From positions 2,418,001 to 2,482,000 of the forward strand of contig NZ_FWFO01000001.1 in NCBI RefSeq assembly GCF_900172225.1: a stretch of 64,000 nucleotides of DNA, in the 5' to 3' direction. The position numbers and the translations under genes were made by a program. The notes below the pieces were generated by a model that made no database searches, was not told where the DNA came from, and saw only the letters and a program-made list of their open reading frames with translations. Origin of the DNA: Falsiruegeria litorea R37 (GTDB taxonomy: Bacteria; Pseudomonadota; Alphaproteobacteria; Rhodobacterales; Rhodobacteraceae). Positions within the stretch are counted from its first letter, which is position 1. Every line of letters starts with the position of its first letter. Of this stretch, positions 35,712-44,354 are shown one piece after another.

Positions 35712-35724
35712 GGTTTCACGCAAC

Positions 35725-35737
35725 AGGTGCAACACCT
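35725..35737. promoter_or_regulatory. Palindrome at activator position of the GTA promoter
   Basis: AGGTGCAACACCT, five-base arms around CAA, centred about 55 bases upstream of the predicted start. This is a typical place for an activator; the protein is not known from the sequence. Confidence 0.45.
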
Positions 35738-35784
35738 AAGCGCCCGGTATCCTTACCAGAATCCTAACATCTACGTCTCGGCAC

Positions 35785-35830
35785 CGGAAACTTTCAAAGT
35801 TTCCGACCCGATTTCTTTGAAAGAAATCGG
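35785..35830. repeat. Two adjacent perfect palindromes after mltG
   Basis: CGGAAACTTT-C-AAAGTTTCCG (35785-35805) and, two bases on, CCGATTTCTTT-G-AAAGAAATCGG (35808-35830). Both have perfect arms of 10-11 bases and a one-base centre. They end six bases before the mltG stop codon region begins and may serve as a terminator or be a dispersed intergenic repeat. Confidence 0.7.
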
Positions 35831-35836
35831 ATCCCG

Positions 35837-36991
35837 TTAGTTGTTGTTGCGTTCCGCCTCAATCTCGCGCCATTTGGCCACGTTCCGATTGTGCTCTTGC
35901 AACGTTTCAGCAAAGGCGTGCCCACCGGTACCGTCCGCCACAAAGAAGATGTAATCCGTCTCATCCGGCGCCACGGCAGCCTCCAGGCTCGCAAGCCCGG
36001 GATTGGCAATCGGAGTCGGAGGCAGCCCATCAATCAGATAGGTATTCCAAGGCGTTATGCGGCGAAGCTCACTACGACGCAAACCACGCCCCAACACGCC
36101 TTGCCCTTTGGTGATGCCATAGATCACCGTCGGGTCCGTTTGCAGCTTCATGCCCTGGTTCAGGCGGTTGGTGAACACGCTGGCCACCTGCCCACGTTCC
36201 CCGGCGAGACCGGTTTCCTTTTCGATGATCGAGGCCAGGATCAGCATTTCTTCGGGGTTCGCAAGCGGCAACCCGTCCTGACGGCTCTCCCATACCGCGT
36301 TGATACGCAGCTCCTGCTTTTCCTGCATCTGCGCCAGAACCGCGCCCCGCTGAGTACCGGGCGACACTTCATAGCTGTCGGGCGCCAACATCCCTTCGTC
36401 GGGAACCTCCGTCACGTTGCCTTCCAGCAAGTCCAACGCTTTCAGGCCTTCAACGATCTGCCAGCTGGTCACACCTTCGGCCACCGCAATACGGTACCGC
36501 GTGTCCCGCTCGGCACGTTTCTCGCCGTAAACAGCGGGAACATCTTCGGCTGACGGATCAAATGCGGCCAGCTCGACAAATCGCTCGGTCCCCGGATCCA
36601 GCTCACGGATCTGGGTCTGCAAGCGCGTCACCCCGATGCGATAGACAATCTCGGTGCCGCAGGTGCTTGCGCCGCCTTTGGTAATCTGCTCCACGATCTG
36701 CTCCATGCTGGAACGCTCGTTGATCAGAAAACTACCCGCTTTCAGCTGATTGGCCTTGTCGCTGTAGTCAGCGCCCAACCGAAAGATCGTCCCATTGGAC
36801 ACTGCACCCGTTTTTTCCAGCTCTTTGCTGACCTGCCCCATGTTCGAGCCGGTCTTGACCCGCAAACAGATCGCCTGATCCAACGGCCCTTCAGCCGTAT
36901 ACTGCGACTGTCCCCACAGGATCACACCCGCGGCCAGAAACATGCCAACCACAAGAACGGTAAACATGTTCGAGGCAAGAGACCGCCACAT
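35837..36991 (-). CDS. mltG: Endolytic murein transglycosylase
   Basis: A 384-residue inner-membrane protein with one N-terminal anchor (about 9-28) and a YceG domain. It carries ILASIIEKETGLAGERGQVASVF with the catalytic Glu, LQTDPTVIYG, and SPWNTY-like ITPWNTYLIDGLPPTPIANPG. MltG cuts nascent glycan strands and influences their length. The start codon overlaps the fabF stop, so the two are coupled. Palindromes at 35785-35830 lie just downstream. Confidence 0.95.
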   Translation of the reverse strand: MWRSLASNMFTVLVVGMFLAAGVILWGQSQYTAEGPLDQAICLRVKTGSNMGQVSKELEKTGAVSNGTIFRLGADYSDKANQLKAGSFLINERSSMEQIVEQITKGGASTCGTEIVYRIGVTRLQTQIRELDPGTERFVELAAFDPSAEDVPAVYGEKRAERDTRYRIAVAEGVTSWQIVEGLKALDLLEGNVTEVPDEGMLAPDSYEVSPGTQRGAVLAQMQEKQELRINAVWESRQDGLPLANPEEMLILASIIEKETGLAGERGQVASVFTNRLNQGMKLQTDPTVIYGITKGQGVLGRGLRRSELRRITPWNTYLIDGLPPTPIANPGLASLEAAVAPDETDYIFFVADGTGGHAFAETLQEHNRNVAKWREIEAERNNN

Positions 36992-38256
36992 TACTCGGGC
37001 TTCCCGAAGATCACGCTTGCGTTGGTGCCGCCAAACCCGAACGAGTTCGACAGGGCCACATCGATCTTGCGCTCACGCTTGGCATTCGGCGCCAGATCCA
37101 GCGGTGTTTCAACGGCCGGATTGTCCAGATTGATCGTGGGCGGTGCCACCTGATCCCGGATCGCCAGGATCGAGAAAATCGCCTCAATCGCACCAGCTGC
37201 ACCCAGAAGGTGCCCCGTGGCGGATTTGGTCGACGTCATGGTGGCATTTGCCGCGTGATCGCCCAACAGCCGCTCTACCGCGCCCAGCTCGATGGTGTCT
37301 GCCATGGTCGAGGTACCGTGTGCGTTGATGTAGTCCACATCCTTTGGCTCCAGCCCCGCGCTGCGCAATGCAGCCCGCATCGAGCGTTCGGCCCCGTCGC
37401 CATCCTCGGACGGCGCGGTGATGTGATAGGCATCGCCCGACATGCCATAGCCCAGCACTTCGGCATATATCTTGGCGCCACGCGCCTTGGCATGTTCGTA
37501 ATCTTCCAGAACCACGATACCTGCGCCCTCACCCATGACGAACCCGTCGCGGTCACTGTCATAGGGGCGGCTCGCGGCCTGCGGGTTGTCTGCATATTTG
37601 GTCGACAGCGCCTTGCAGGCGTTAAACCCTGCGATCCCGATCTCACAGATGCAGCCCTCGCCACCACCTGCTATCATCACATCCGCATCACCTGCGCGAA
37701 TGATCCGGCTTGCGTCCCCGATGGCATGCGCGCCCGTGGAACAGGCCGTCACGACCGAATGGTTGGGGCCTTTGAACCCATGACGGATCGACACCTGACC
37801 CGAGGCCAGGTTGATCAGCGCGCCCGGAATAAAGAACGGCGACACCCGACGCGGGCCCTTGTCGCGGATAAGGTTCGCTGTATTTGCGATCGAGCCCAAG
37901 CCACCAATGCCCGAGCCGATCAGAACACCGGTGCGCAACTTGTCTTCTTCGTCCTCGGGCGTCCAGCCTGCATCCTGCACGGCCATATCCGCAGCCGCGA
38001 TGGAATACAGGATAAAGTCCTCGATCTTGCGCTGCTCTTTCGGTGGCATCCAATCATTGGGGTTGAATGTCCCATCGGTGCCATCGCCACGCGGCACTTC
38101 GCAGGCATAGGTTGTGGTCACGCCCGATGCCTCTGCATCGAACAACGTGATCGGACCCGCACCTGATTGCCCATCCAGCAATCGCGACCAGGTTTCCTCG
38201 ACTCCGCTGGCCAACGGTGTGACCAACCCCAAACCGGTTACAACGACTCTGCGCAT
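36991..38256 (-). CDS. fabF: Beta-ketoacyl-ACP synthase II
   Basis: A 421-residue condensing enzyme that extends acyl-ACP with malonyl-ACP. The Cys-His-His triad is intact: C172 in VVTACSTGAHAIGD, the His of NAHGTSTMADT (about 312) and the His of KSATGHLLGA (about 349). GFGGTNASVIF closes the fold. Its stop overlaps the mltG start by one base. It is separated from hisA by 162 bases and from acpP by the GNAT and HisA-like genes. Confidence 0.96.
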   Translation of the reverse strand: MRRVVVTGLGLVTPLASGVEETWSRLLDGQSGAGPITLFDAEASGVTTTYACEVPRGDGTDGTFNPNDWMPPKEQRKIEDFILYSIAAADMAVQDAGWTPEDEEDKLRTGVLIGSGIGGLGSIANTANLIRDKGPRRVSPFFIPGALINLASGQVSIRHGFKGPNHSVVTACSTGAHAIGDASRIIRAGDADVMIAGGGEGCICEIGIAGFNACKALSTKYADNPQAASRPYDSDRDGFVMGEGAGIVVLEDYEHAKARGAKIYAEVLGYGMSGDAYHITAPSEDGDGAERSMRAALRSAGLEPKDVDYINAHGTSTMADTIELGAVERLLGDHAANATMTSTKSATGHLLGAAGAIEAIFSILAIRDQVAPPTINLDNPAVETPLDLAPNAKRERKIDVALSNSFGFGGTNASVIFGKPE

Positions 38257-38418
38257 GAACTGCCCTCTTGCCTGCTTGCCTTTGAAAACCGCTCATACCC
38301 CGCCCAAGGGGATGGGGGCAAGAGCAAGGGCCGAATTGACGCAAGCGCAATTCGGCCCAACCGCCCATATTGGGCTAAATTTCGCACCCTCAAGGGGAGC
38401 GATGCATTTTTTACCGCA

Positions 38419-39162
38419 CTATTGGAACTCGGCCACCGGTTCCGGCCCCGGTTGCGACACCGACAGGGCCTCGGCCAGGTCTACGGTTTTGCGGAACAGC
38501 GCCCGCCCGACCAACGCACCCGAGATGTTCGGCAGATAGGTCAGCCGCGCGATATCATCGACGCTGCGCACGACGCCGCTGGCAATCACCGGGGTCCGCG
38601 ATTTTTCTGCCAGACCGGCAATCAGACCCAGCTGCGCCTCAACGTCTTCCATATCGCTGTCGATGTCGGTTACCACGATGCCCGCGAAAGGCGTGTTGCC
38701 AAAGGCTTCGACAAAACCTTCGGGCGTAAACGCACTCGAACTGCGCCAGCCCTCTGTCATCACCTGCCCCTGCCAGACATCCACCGCCAGCACGATCTGG
38801 TCAGGATGGTGCTTGGCCAGTTCCTTGACCAGCTCGGGGTCGCGGGCTGCCAACGTGCCAACAACAATGCGCCCGGCGCCCTTGTCGATCCAATGCTCGA
38901 TGGAATCGCGCGTGCGCATACCACCGCCCAACTGCACCGGAATACCGGCTGAACGAATGATCTCTTCGACCAGCTCGGAATTGGCGTCGCTGCCATCAAT
39001 GGCATCGAAATCGGTCAAGTGCATCCACTCGGCCCCCGCCGCAGCCCAGGCCCGCGCGGTTTCCACTGGATCGACATGCCACAGCATCGCCGAATCCAAA
39101 CGCCCCTTGTCCAGGGTCACGCATTTCCCCTGCTGAAGCTCCATCGTTGGGTAAATCATCAT
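38419..39162 (-). CDS. HisA-like TIM-barrel isomerase (paralogue)
   Basis: A 247-residue (beta-alpha)8 protein of the HisA/HisF family, closest to HisA (ProFAR isomerase of histidine biosynthesis). The phosphate-binding marks are there (PVQLGGGMR; the IASGVVRSVDDI motif; GALVGRALF). The first catalytic acid is altered: canonical HisA has Asp near residue 8 (PAxDL), here YPTMEL with Glu8. The second, in AVDVWQGQVMTEGW (D128), is kept. No other his genes lie nearby. It may be a functional HisA variant or a paralogue with another substrate. A GGAGGA site precedes the ATG. Confidence 0.8.
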   Translation of the reverse strand: MMIYPTMELQQGKCVTLDKGRLDSAMLWHVDPVETARAWAAAGAEWMHLTDFDAIDGSDANSELVEEIIRSAGIPVQLGGGMRTRDSIEHWIDKGAGRIVVGTLAARDPELVKELAKHHPDQIVLAVDVWQGQVMTEGWRSSSAFTPEGFVEAFGNTPFAGIVVTDIDSDMEDVEAQLGLIAGLAEKSRTPVIASGVVRSVDDIARLTYLPNISGALVGRALFRKTVDLAEALSVSQPGPEPVAEFQ

Positions 39163-39186
39163 GAGCCTATTCCTCCGCTCAATGTG

Positions 39187-39209
39187 GTCACACTCTAATC
39201 GAGTGTACC
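39187..39209. promoter_or_regulatory. Inverted repeat upstream of the HisA-like gene
   Basis: GGTCACACTC-TAATC-GAGTGTACC; the inner six bases of each arm are perfectly complementary and the outer three also match after one extra base. It lies 25-47 bases upstream of the start codon, a place suited to an operator. Confidence 0.4.
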
Positions 39210-39288
39210 ATACAGCGGGGAATCTGCGGACTATGACCCAGTTTCGGCATCGTCCGCTCTGTTTGCGGCGTCCGAAACCCGAGGTGTT

Positions 39289-39828
39289 TCAAGACCGCGA
39301 CGGGGGCCCGTTTCGCCGAAACAGTTCAACCTCGGTGCCCAGAAACTCGGCCGTGCGCAACGAGGTATACCCCAGTTTGCGCGCCAGCTTCACAGACGGT
39401 TGGTTGCGGGTGTCCACCATCGCGACCAGAACACCGGGGATCACCCGGTCGAACCAGTCATGCGCCGCCTGCACCGCCTCATAGGCCAGCCCCTGCCCCT
39501 GCGCCTCGGGCATCATGACCCAACCGGCTTCAGGATAGAGATCAAAATCCTCTCCCAACGCCCGATCCTTGTAGAAAAACCCGGCCTGACCAACCATCCG
39601 ACGCGAGCTTTGCAGGACGACGGCCCATTGCCCGAACCCCGTCATCTGCCAATGGCCTGCGTTGCGCAGGAAGGCATCCCAGGCCTCGCCCCGGGTCTTG
39701 GCCTCGCCACCAATAAAACGAACGACATCAGGATCCGTCCAGATTTCGACAAACCGTTCGAAATCTTCGGGCCTCATACCGCTCAGGGTCACCCTGGCGG
39801 TGTTGATCATGGGAATGTTGCGATTCAT
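39289..39828 (-). CDS. GNAT family N-acetyltransferase (RimJ/RimL-like)
   Basis: A 179-residue acetyl-CoA-dependent acetyltransferase. INTARVTLSGMRPEDFERFVEIW and GHWQMTGFGQWAVV match the RimJ/RimL-type group; the CoA pyrophosphate loop is EAQGQGLAYEAVQAAHDW, and VDTRNQPSVKLARKLGY is the usual C-terminal signature. The acceptor is unknown. The start is not certain: ATG 39828 is used, ATG 39810 is possible. A terminator between acpP and this gene suggests that it has its own promoter. Confidence 0.85.
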   Translation of the reverse strand: MNRNIPMINTARVTLSGMRPEDFERFVEIWTDPDVVRFIGGEAKTRGEAWDAFLRNAGHWQMTGFGQWAVVLQSSRRMVGQAGFFYKDRALGEDFDLYPEAGWVMMPEAQGQGLAYEAVQAAHDWFDRVIPGVLVAMVDTRNQPSVKLARKLGYTSLRTAEFLGTEVELFRRNGPPSRS

Positions 39829-39915
39829 TGCGCGTGTGGTCTTGTTTGATGCTGCCTCGGGCCCACCGTGCAACCGTCCCACACTCAGGGCAAGCTGAAT
39901 TCAGCCACCCCAATG

Positions 39916-39947
39916 AAAAACGGCGCCTCCCCGCCGGGGAAGCGCCG
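39916..39947 (-). terminator. Terminator of the fabD-fabG-acpP operon
   Basis: CGGCGCCTCCCC and GGGGAAGCGCCG pair with one mismatch around GCC; on the minus strand TTTTT follows. An A/T run on the other side means it could also work on the plus strand. It starts 22 bases after the acpP stop. Confidence 0.85.
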
Positions 39948-39968
39948 CTTTTTTGCTCACAACAAAGC

Positions 39969-40202
39969 TTAGGAAGCTTCGGTGATGAATTTGACTGCGT
40001 CGCCAAAGGTCTGGATGGTCTCGGCTGCGTCATCGGGGATCTCGATGCCGAACTCTTCTTCAAACGCCATGACCAGTTCGACGGTGTCCAGGCTGTCTGC
40101 GCCCAGATCGTCGATGAACGAGGCGTTCTCGGTCACTTTGTCTTCTTCAACACCCAGGTGCTCTACAACGATCTTCTTCACGCGATCTGCGACGTCGCTC
40201 AT
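39969..40202 (-). CDS. acpP: Acyl carrier protein
   Basis: A 77-residue acidic protein with the 4'-phosphopantetheine attachment Ser37 in the [18 protein letters not shown] motif. It carries the growing acyl chain for the fatty acid synthase enzymes encoded around it (fabD, fabG, fabF). It is followed by a strong terminator and lies 212 bases after fabG, which leaves room for its own promoter. Confidence 0.98.
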   Translation of the reverse strand: MSDVADRVKKIVVEHLGVEEDKVTENASFIDDLGADSLDTVELVMAFEEEFGIEIPDDAAETIQTFGDAVKFITEAS

Positions 40203-40414
40203 GTCAATTCCTCATTCATTCAGGGCACATGTGCCCGGTTCTGCCCTTGCCCGCTCGGGGTGGCTTGGTTTTGCCCGATCCGGGCGGTTAAGGTCCCGGG
40301 TTCCCGGGCAACTGCGGGAACCAGCCCCATCGCCCGTCCCCATCAAAGATGCGCCGCCTATAGCATAGACGGACGCAGAGGCAAACGATTTCGCCGTCTG
40401 CCCCTGCGTTGCGC

Positions 40415-41152
40415 TTACAACATGGCCATACCGCCGTTCACATGCAAGGTCGAGCCTGTGACATAAGCCGCCTCAGGGCTTGCAAGGTACAAAACAGCAG
40501 CAGCGATTTCACTTGCCTCACCCATGCGACCGGCCGGAACCTTGGTCAAAAGACCCGCTTTTTGATCGTCGGTCAGCTTGTCGGTCATGGCGGTGGTAAT
40601 GAAACCAGGTGCCACGGTGTTAACTGTGATTCCCCGGCTGGCGACTTCATGCGCGATGGATTTCGCCATGCCGACCATACCCGCCTTGGACGCGGCATAG
40701 TTCACCTGCCCAGGGTTACCGATGGACCCCACAACGGACGAAACGTTCACGATCCGGCCCCAACGTGCCTTCATCATCGGACGCATGACGCCACGACACA
40801 GGCGCATCGTGGCGCTCAGGTTCACGTCGATGACGCTTTGCCATTCATCGTCCGACATCCGCATGAACAGATTGTCACGGGTGATGCCCGCATTGTTCAC
40901 CAGAATATCGACCGAGCCCATGGCCTCGACCGCCTGTTTCGGCAGCGCCGTGACGGCCTCAGGATCGCTTAGGTTACATGGCAGCACATGCGCGCGTTCG
41001 CCCAGCTCATCGGCCAGCGCCTGCAGCGGCTCAACCCGCGTGCCCGACAGGCCTACGGTTGCGCCGGCGCCATGCAGGACGCGCGCAATTTCGCCGCCAA
41101 TGCCACCAGACGCCCCGGTGATCAGGGCGGTCTTTCCGGTCAAATCAAACAT
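40415..41152 (-). CDS. fabG: 3-oxoacyl-ACP reductase
   Basis: A 245-residue short-chain dehydrogenase/reductase. The NADPH motif is TGASGGIGG (about 12-20); NNAG is at about 85-88; the Ser-Tyr-Lys triad is in NVSSVVGS and YAASKAG. It reduces 3-oxoacyl-ACP in fatty acid elongation. Of two in-frame ATGs, 41152 has the better spacing to AGGAAGG; 41158 would leave only two bases. It follows fabD by 64 bases. Confidence 0.96.
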   Translation of the reverse strand: MFDLTGKTALITGASGGIGGEIARVLHGAGATVGLSGTRVEPLQALADELGERAHVLPCNLSDPEAVTALPKQAVEAMGSVDILVNNAGITRDNLFMRMSDDEWQSVIDVNLSATMRLCRGVMRPMMKARWGRIVNVSSVVGSIGNPGQVNYAASKAGMVGMAKSIAHEVASRGITVNTVAPGFITTAMTDKLTDDQKAGLLTKVPAGRMGEASEIAAAVLYLASPEAAYVTGSTLHVNGGMAML

Positions 41153-41216
41153 ATTCATATCCTTCCTGCACCCCCGCGATTAACCATGACCGCAGAGGTG
41201 TGAGTTTTGCAAAGAC

Positions 41217-42155
41217 TTACGCGTCGCCTTGAGCGACTTTTTGCACATCTTCAGGTGTCCCAACCGCTTTTGAGGCGATGGAACGGTCAATTTTGCGGAT
41301 CATGCCGGACAGGGCCTTACCCGCGCCAATCTCCCACGCCTCGGTCACGCCTTGGGCGGCCATATACTGAACGCTTTCACGCCAGCGGACCGAGCCTGTG
41401 ACCTGCTCGACCAGCAACTGACGGATGATGTCCGGATCGCTTACCGCCTCGGCCCGCACGTTGGCGATCACCGGCACCGCAGGCGCGTTGATGGTGATAC
41501 CAGCCAAAGCTTCGGCCATCGCGTCAGCAGCCGGCTGCATCAGAGCACAATGAAACGGCGCACTCACCGGCAACATCACAGCGCGCTTGGCGCCCTTTTC
41601 CTTGGCGATCTCGGCCGCGCGCTCAACAGCCGCCTTAGCGCCAGAAACCACAACCTGTGTGGGGTCATTGTCATTTGCCGCCTGGCAAACTTCGCCTTGC
41701 GCCGCCTCTTCGGCAACGGCACGCACCGCCTCCAGGTCCAACCCCAGAATGGCGGCCATTGCGCCCTCACCCACCGGAACAGCGCTTTGCATCGCAAGGC
41801 CACGGGTGCGCAACAGGCGCGCGGTGTCCGCCACGGAAATCGCGCCCGCCGCCGCCAGCGCCGAATATTCACCCAGCGAGTGACCGGCCACAAAGGACGC
41901 GGCTCCGATCGTGACGCCCTCGGCCTCCAGCGCGCGCATCGCCGCCATGGATGTGGCCATCAGTGCGGGCTGCGCATTCTGCGTCAGCGTCAACTCGGCA
42001 ATGTCGCCTTCCCAGATCAGCGCACTCAGCTTCTCGCCCAGCGCCGCGTCCACCTCGTCAAAGATGGCCTGCGCGGCGGGATAAGCATCGGCCAGGGCCT
42101 TGCCCATACCAATGGTTTGCGCCCCCTGACCGGGGAAAACGAAAGCTGTGGTCAT
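41217..42155 (-). CDS. fabD: Malonyl-CoA:ACP transacylase
   Basis: A 312-residue enzyme that moves malonyl from CoA to ACP. FVFPGQGAQ opens the fold, the nucleophile Ser is in AGHSLGEYSA, and PVSAPFHCALMQPAAD contains the catalytic His. ATG 42155 is the family start; the open frame extends to 42191. It heads the fabD-fabG-acpP group and is divergent from the cytochrome b561-YceI fusion. Confidence 0.96.
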   Translation of the reverse strand: MTTAFVFPGQGAQTIGMGKALADAYPAAQAIFDEVDAALGEKLSALIWEGDIAELTLTQNAQPALMATSMAAMRALEAEGVTIGAASFVAGHSLGEYSALAAAGAISVADTARLLRTRGLAMQSAVPVGEGAMAAILGLDLEAVRAVAEEAAQGEVCQAANDNDPTQVVVSGAKAAVERAAEIAKEKGAKRAVMLPVSAPFHCALMQPAADAMAEALAGITINAPAVPVIANVRAEAVSDPDIIRQLLVEQVTGSVRWRESVQYMAAQGVTEAWEIGAGKALSGMIRKIDRSIASKAVGTPEDVQKVAQGDA

Positions 42156-42339
42156 TGCGATCTCGTCCTGAACTGTCCAAAGTTGACGCACGGTTTAGAC
42201 TGCCCGGCCCCGCCACACAAGCAAATGCACAAGAACATGCAAAGCCTGCGCCAAGGCACGACTTCTGTGCAGCATCGCATATTGTACGCTGCGTCATCAC
42301 AGGTAGGGTTGCCGCAAGAAAACACAGGAGCACTCCCTC

Positions 42340-43563
42340 ATGTCCCTCTCCAATTCTTTTCAAAACTACGGAGGCGTGGCCAAGACCTTTCACTGGCTCA
42401 CCGCGCTGCTGATCCTGACGGCCCTGCCCCTTGGTTTGATTGCCGACAACCTGGCCGAGGCAGTCATTGACCCTGCAATTGCCAGCACCGACGCGGATGT
42501 GGCGCGTGCAGCGCTCCTTTTCTCGTTGCACAAGACCGTCGGCGTCACTGTCTTCTTCGTCGCTCTTCTGCGCATCCTGTGGGCTTTGACCCAGCCAAAA
42601 CCCGGCCTTCTGAACGCCGACCACAAGCTCGAGGCCTTGGCAGCCGAGACCGTGCACTGGCTGCTCTATGGCTCGCTGGTCTTTGTTCCGCTCACCGGCT
42701 GGATCCACCACGCAGCCACCACCGGCTTTGCGCCAATCTGGTGGCCCTTTGGCCAAGACCTGCCGTTTGTCCCCAAAGACGCCGCCGTGGCCGAGTTGTT
42801 CGCCGGTTTGCACTATGTGCTTCAGTGGGTTCTGATTGCGGCCCTGGTTCTGCACATTGCAGGTGCAGTGAAACACCACGTCATCGACCGCGACATGACC
42901 CTGCGCCGGATGCTGCCCGGATCTGCCGAGATGCCGCAGCCCCCCGCGCAGAAACACTCGCTCCTGCCGCTTCTGTGCGCCCTGATCCTTTGGGGAGGTG
43001 CCTTGACCGGTGGCGCCATGATCGGCGTGTTTTCCCACGCCACGGACCAATCAGAAGTGGCCGAGCTCGAAGCTGTGCAATCCGACTGGCAAGTGACCGA
43101 GGGCACGCTGGCCATCACCGTGCAACAATTCGGCAACCCCGTGTCGGGTGCCTTTGCTGACTGGACCGCCGGCATCACCTTTGACGAACCCAGCACACCG
43201 GGACCGGCCGGTTCGGTCGATGTCACCATTGCTATCGGCTCACTGACACTAGGGTCGGTTACGGATCAAGCCATGGGGGCGGACTTTTTCAACGCCGAAA
43301 CTTTCCCGACCGCAACGTTCAAAGGCGAGATCACAAAGACGGACACAGGGTACGATGCCACCGGTCCACTCACCATCCGCGATCAATCGGTGCCGATAAC
43401 CCTGCCCTTTACGCTGGACCTGCAAGGCGACACAGCCTCCATGACCGGTAAACTGCAGCTCAATCGCCTGGACTTTGCAGTAGGTGCCCATATGCCCGAC
43501 GAAGGCTCGCTTGGCTTTGGTGTAGACGTGGACATCACCCTGACCGCCACCCGCGGTCAGTAA
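42340..43563 (+). CDS. Cytochrome b561-YceI domain fusion protein
   Basis: A 407-residue protein in two parts. Residues about 1-195 form a four-helix cytochrome b561-type domain with candidate haem histidines in KTFHWLTALL, LLFSLHKTVG, ETVHWLLYGS and LAALHxx-like GLHYVLQWVLI/ALVLHIAGAVKHH. After a further membrane segment (about 208-230) comes a YceI domain (about 240-405), a lipocalin-like barrel that binds isoprenoid quinones, on the periplasmic side. The fusion suggests electron exchange between haem and a bound polyprenyl quinone. It faces a separate yceI gene across a shared terminator. Confidence 0.9.
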   Translation: MSLSNSFQNYGGVAKTFHWLTALLILTALPLGLIADNLAEAVIDPAIASTDADVARAALLFSLHKTVGVTVFFVALLRILWALTQPKPGLLNADHKLEALAAETVHWLLYGSLVFVPLTGWIHHAATTGFAPIWWPFGQDLPFVPKDAAVAELFAGLHYVLQWVLIAALVLHIAGAVKHHVIDRDMTLRRMLPGSAEMPQPPAQKHSLLPLLCALILWGGALTGGAMIGVFSHATDQSEVAELEAVQSDWQVTEGTLAITVQQFGNPVSGAFADWTAGITFDEPSTPGPAGSVDVTIAIGSLTLGSVTDQAMGADFFNAETFPTATFKGEITKTDTGYDATGPLTIRDQSVPITLPFTLDLQGDTASMTGKLQLNRLDFAVGAHMPDEGSLGFGVDVDITLTATRGQ

Positions 43564-43580
43564 CCAAGCACCACAAAAAA

Positions 43581-43618
43581 AGGGCCGCCAGATCCTCTCT
43601 GGCGGCCCTTTCTTTTTT
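43581..43618. terminator. Bidirectional terminator between the two YceI genes
   Basis: AGGGCCGCCAGA pairs with TCTGGCGGCCCT; TTTCTTTTTT follows on the plus strand and an A-run precedes it, so it serves both convergent genes. Confidence 0.92.
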
Positions 43619-43632
43619 CTGACGAAAGGCGC

Positions 43633-44205
43633 TTATTCCGCCTTCATCGCTTCGATCGAGATCTTCACGTTCACTTCGTCGCCGACAAACGGCGCGAACT
43701 TGCCCAGGTTGAACTCGGACCGCACCAGCGTGGTGGTTGCGTCGAAACCTGCCCAGGGCTTGCCCGCCATCGGGTGCTCGCCCACCTGGTTCAGCTTGGC
43801 GTCCAGCACAACGGACTTGGTCACGCCGTTCAGGGTCAGATCACCGGTGATATTCGCTGTGCCTTCGCCGGTCACATCGATCCCGGTCGAGGTAAAGGTC
43901 ACCAGATCGCCCTCTTTGGCACCGAAAAAGTCATCGGACATGAAATGGCCTTCACGCTGTTCCCAACCGGTGAACATCGACATGACAGGCATCGACACGT
44001 TGACCGACGAATTTGCCGGGTCTTCCTGATCAAACATGATCTCGCCCTCAAAGCCCGAGAACATGCCATAGGTGGTCGAAAACCCAAGGTGGTTGTAGTC
44101 GAACAGGACCTGGCTGTGGCTGGAGTCCAGTACATACTTCTCAGGGGCCGAAAGGCCCGCAGTTGCAACAGTGGCAAGGGCGGCGGCAAGCAGGGTGGTT
44201 TTCAT
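43633..44205 (-). CDS. YceI family periplasmic protein
   Basis: A 190-residue protein with a signal peptide (about 1-19, ending GLSA) and a complete YceI barrel: YVLDSSHSQVLFDYNHLGFS, GDLTLNGVTKSVVLDAKLN and the C-terminal VNVKISIEAMKAE. YceI proteins bind long isoprenoids such as polyprenyl quinones. ATG 44205 is the start; the frame is open to 44295. It converges on the cytochrome b561-YceI fusion, so one quinone-binding barrel is free and one is membrane-tethered to a cytochrome. Confidence 0.93.
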   Translation of the reverse strand: MKTTLLAAALATVATAGLSAPEKYVLDSSHSQVLFDYNHLGFSTTYGMFSGFEGEIMFDQEDPANSSVNVSMPVMSMFTGWEQREGHFMSDDFFGAKEGDLVTFTSTGIDVTGEGTANITGDLTLNGVTKSVVLDAKLNQVGEHPMAGKPWAGFDATTTLVRSEFNLGKFAPFVGDEVNVKISIEAMKAE

Positions 44206-44354
44206 TGGAATGGCTCCATGCATTGAATACGCAAAATCAAGCGGCCGCATCACGACCACTTGAAAAGAAATGTGCCGCCCGTGGGCGGCAAACAAGTCTC
44301 AATTATCCAACAGAGTCTGTTCCCAGATGAACAACCCGTCATCACAGGCGAAAA

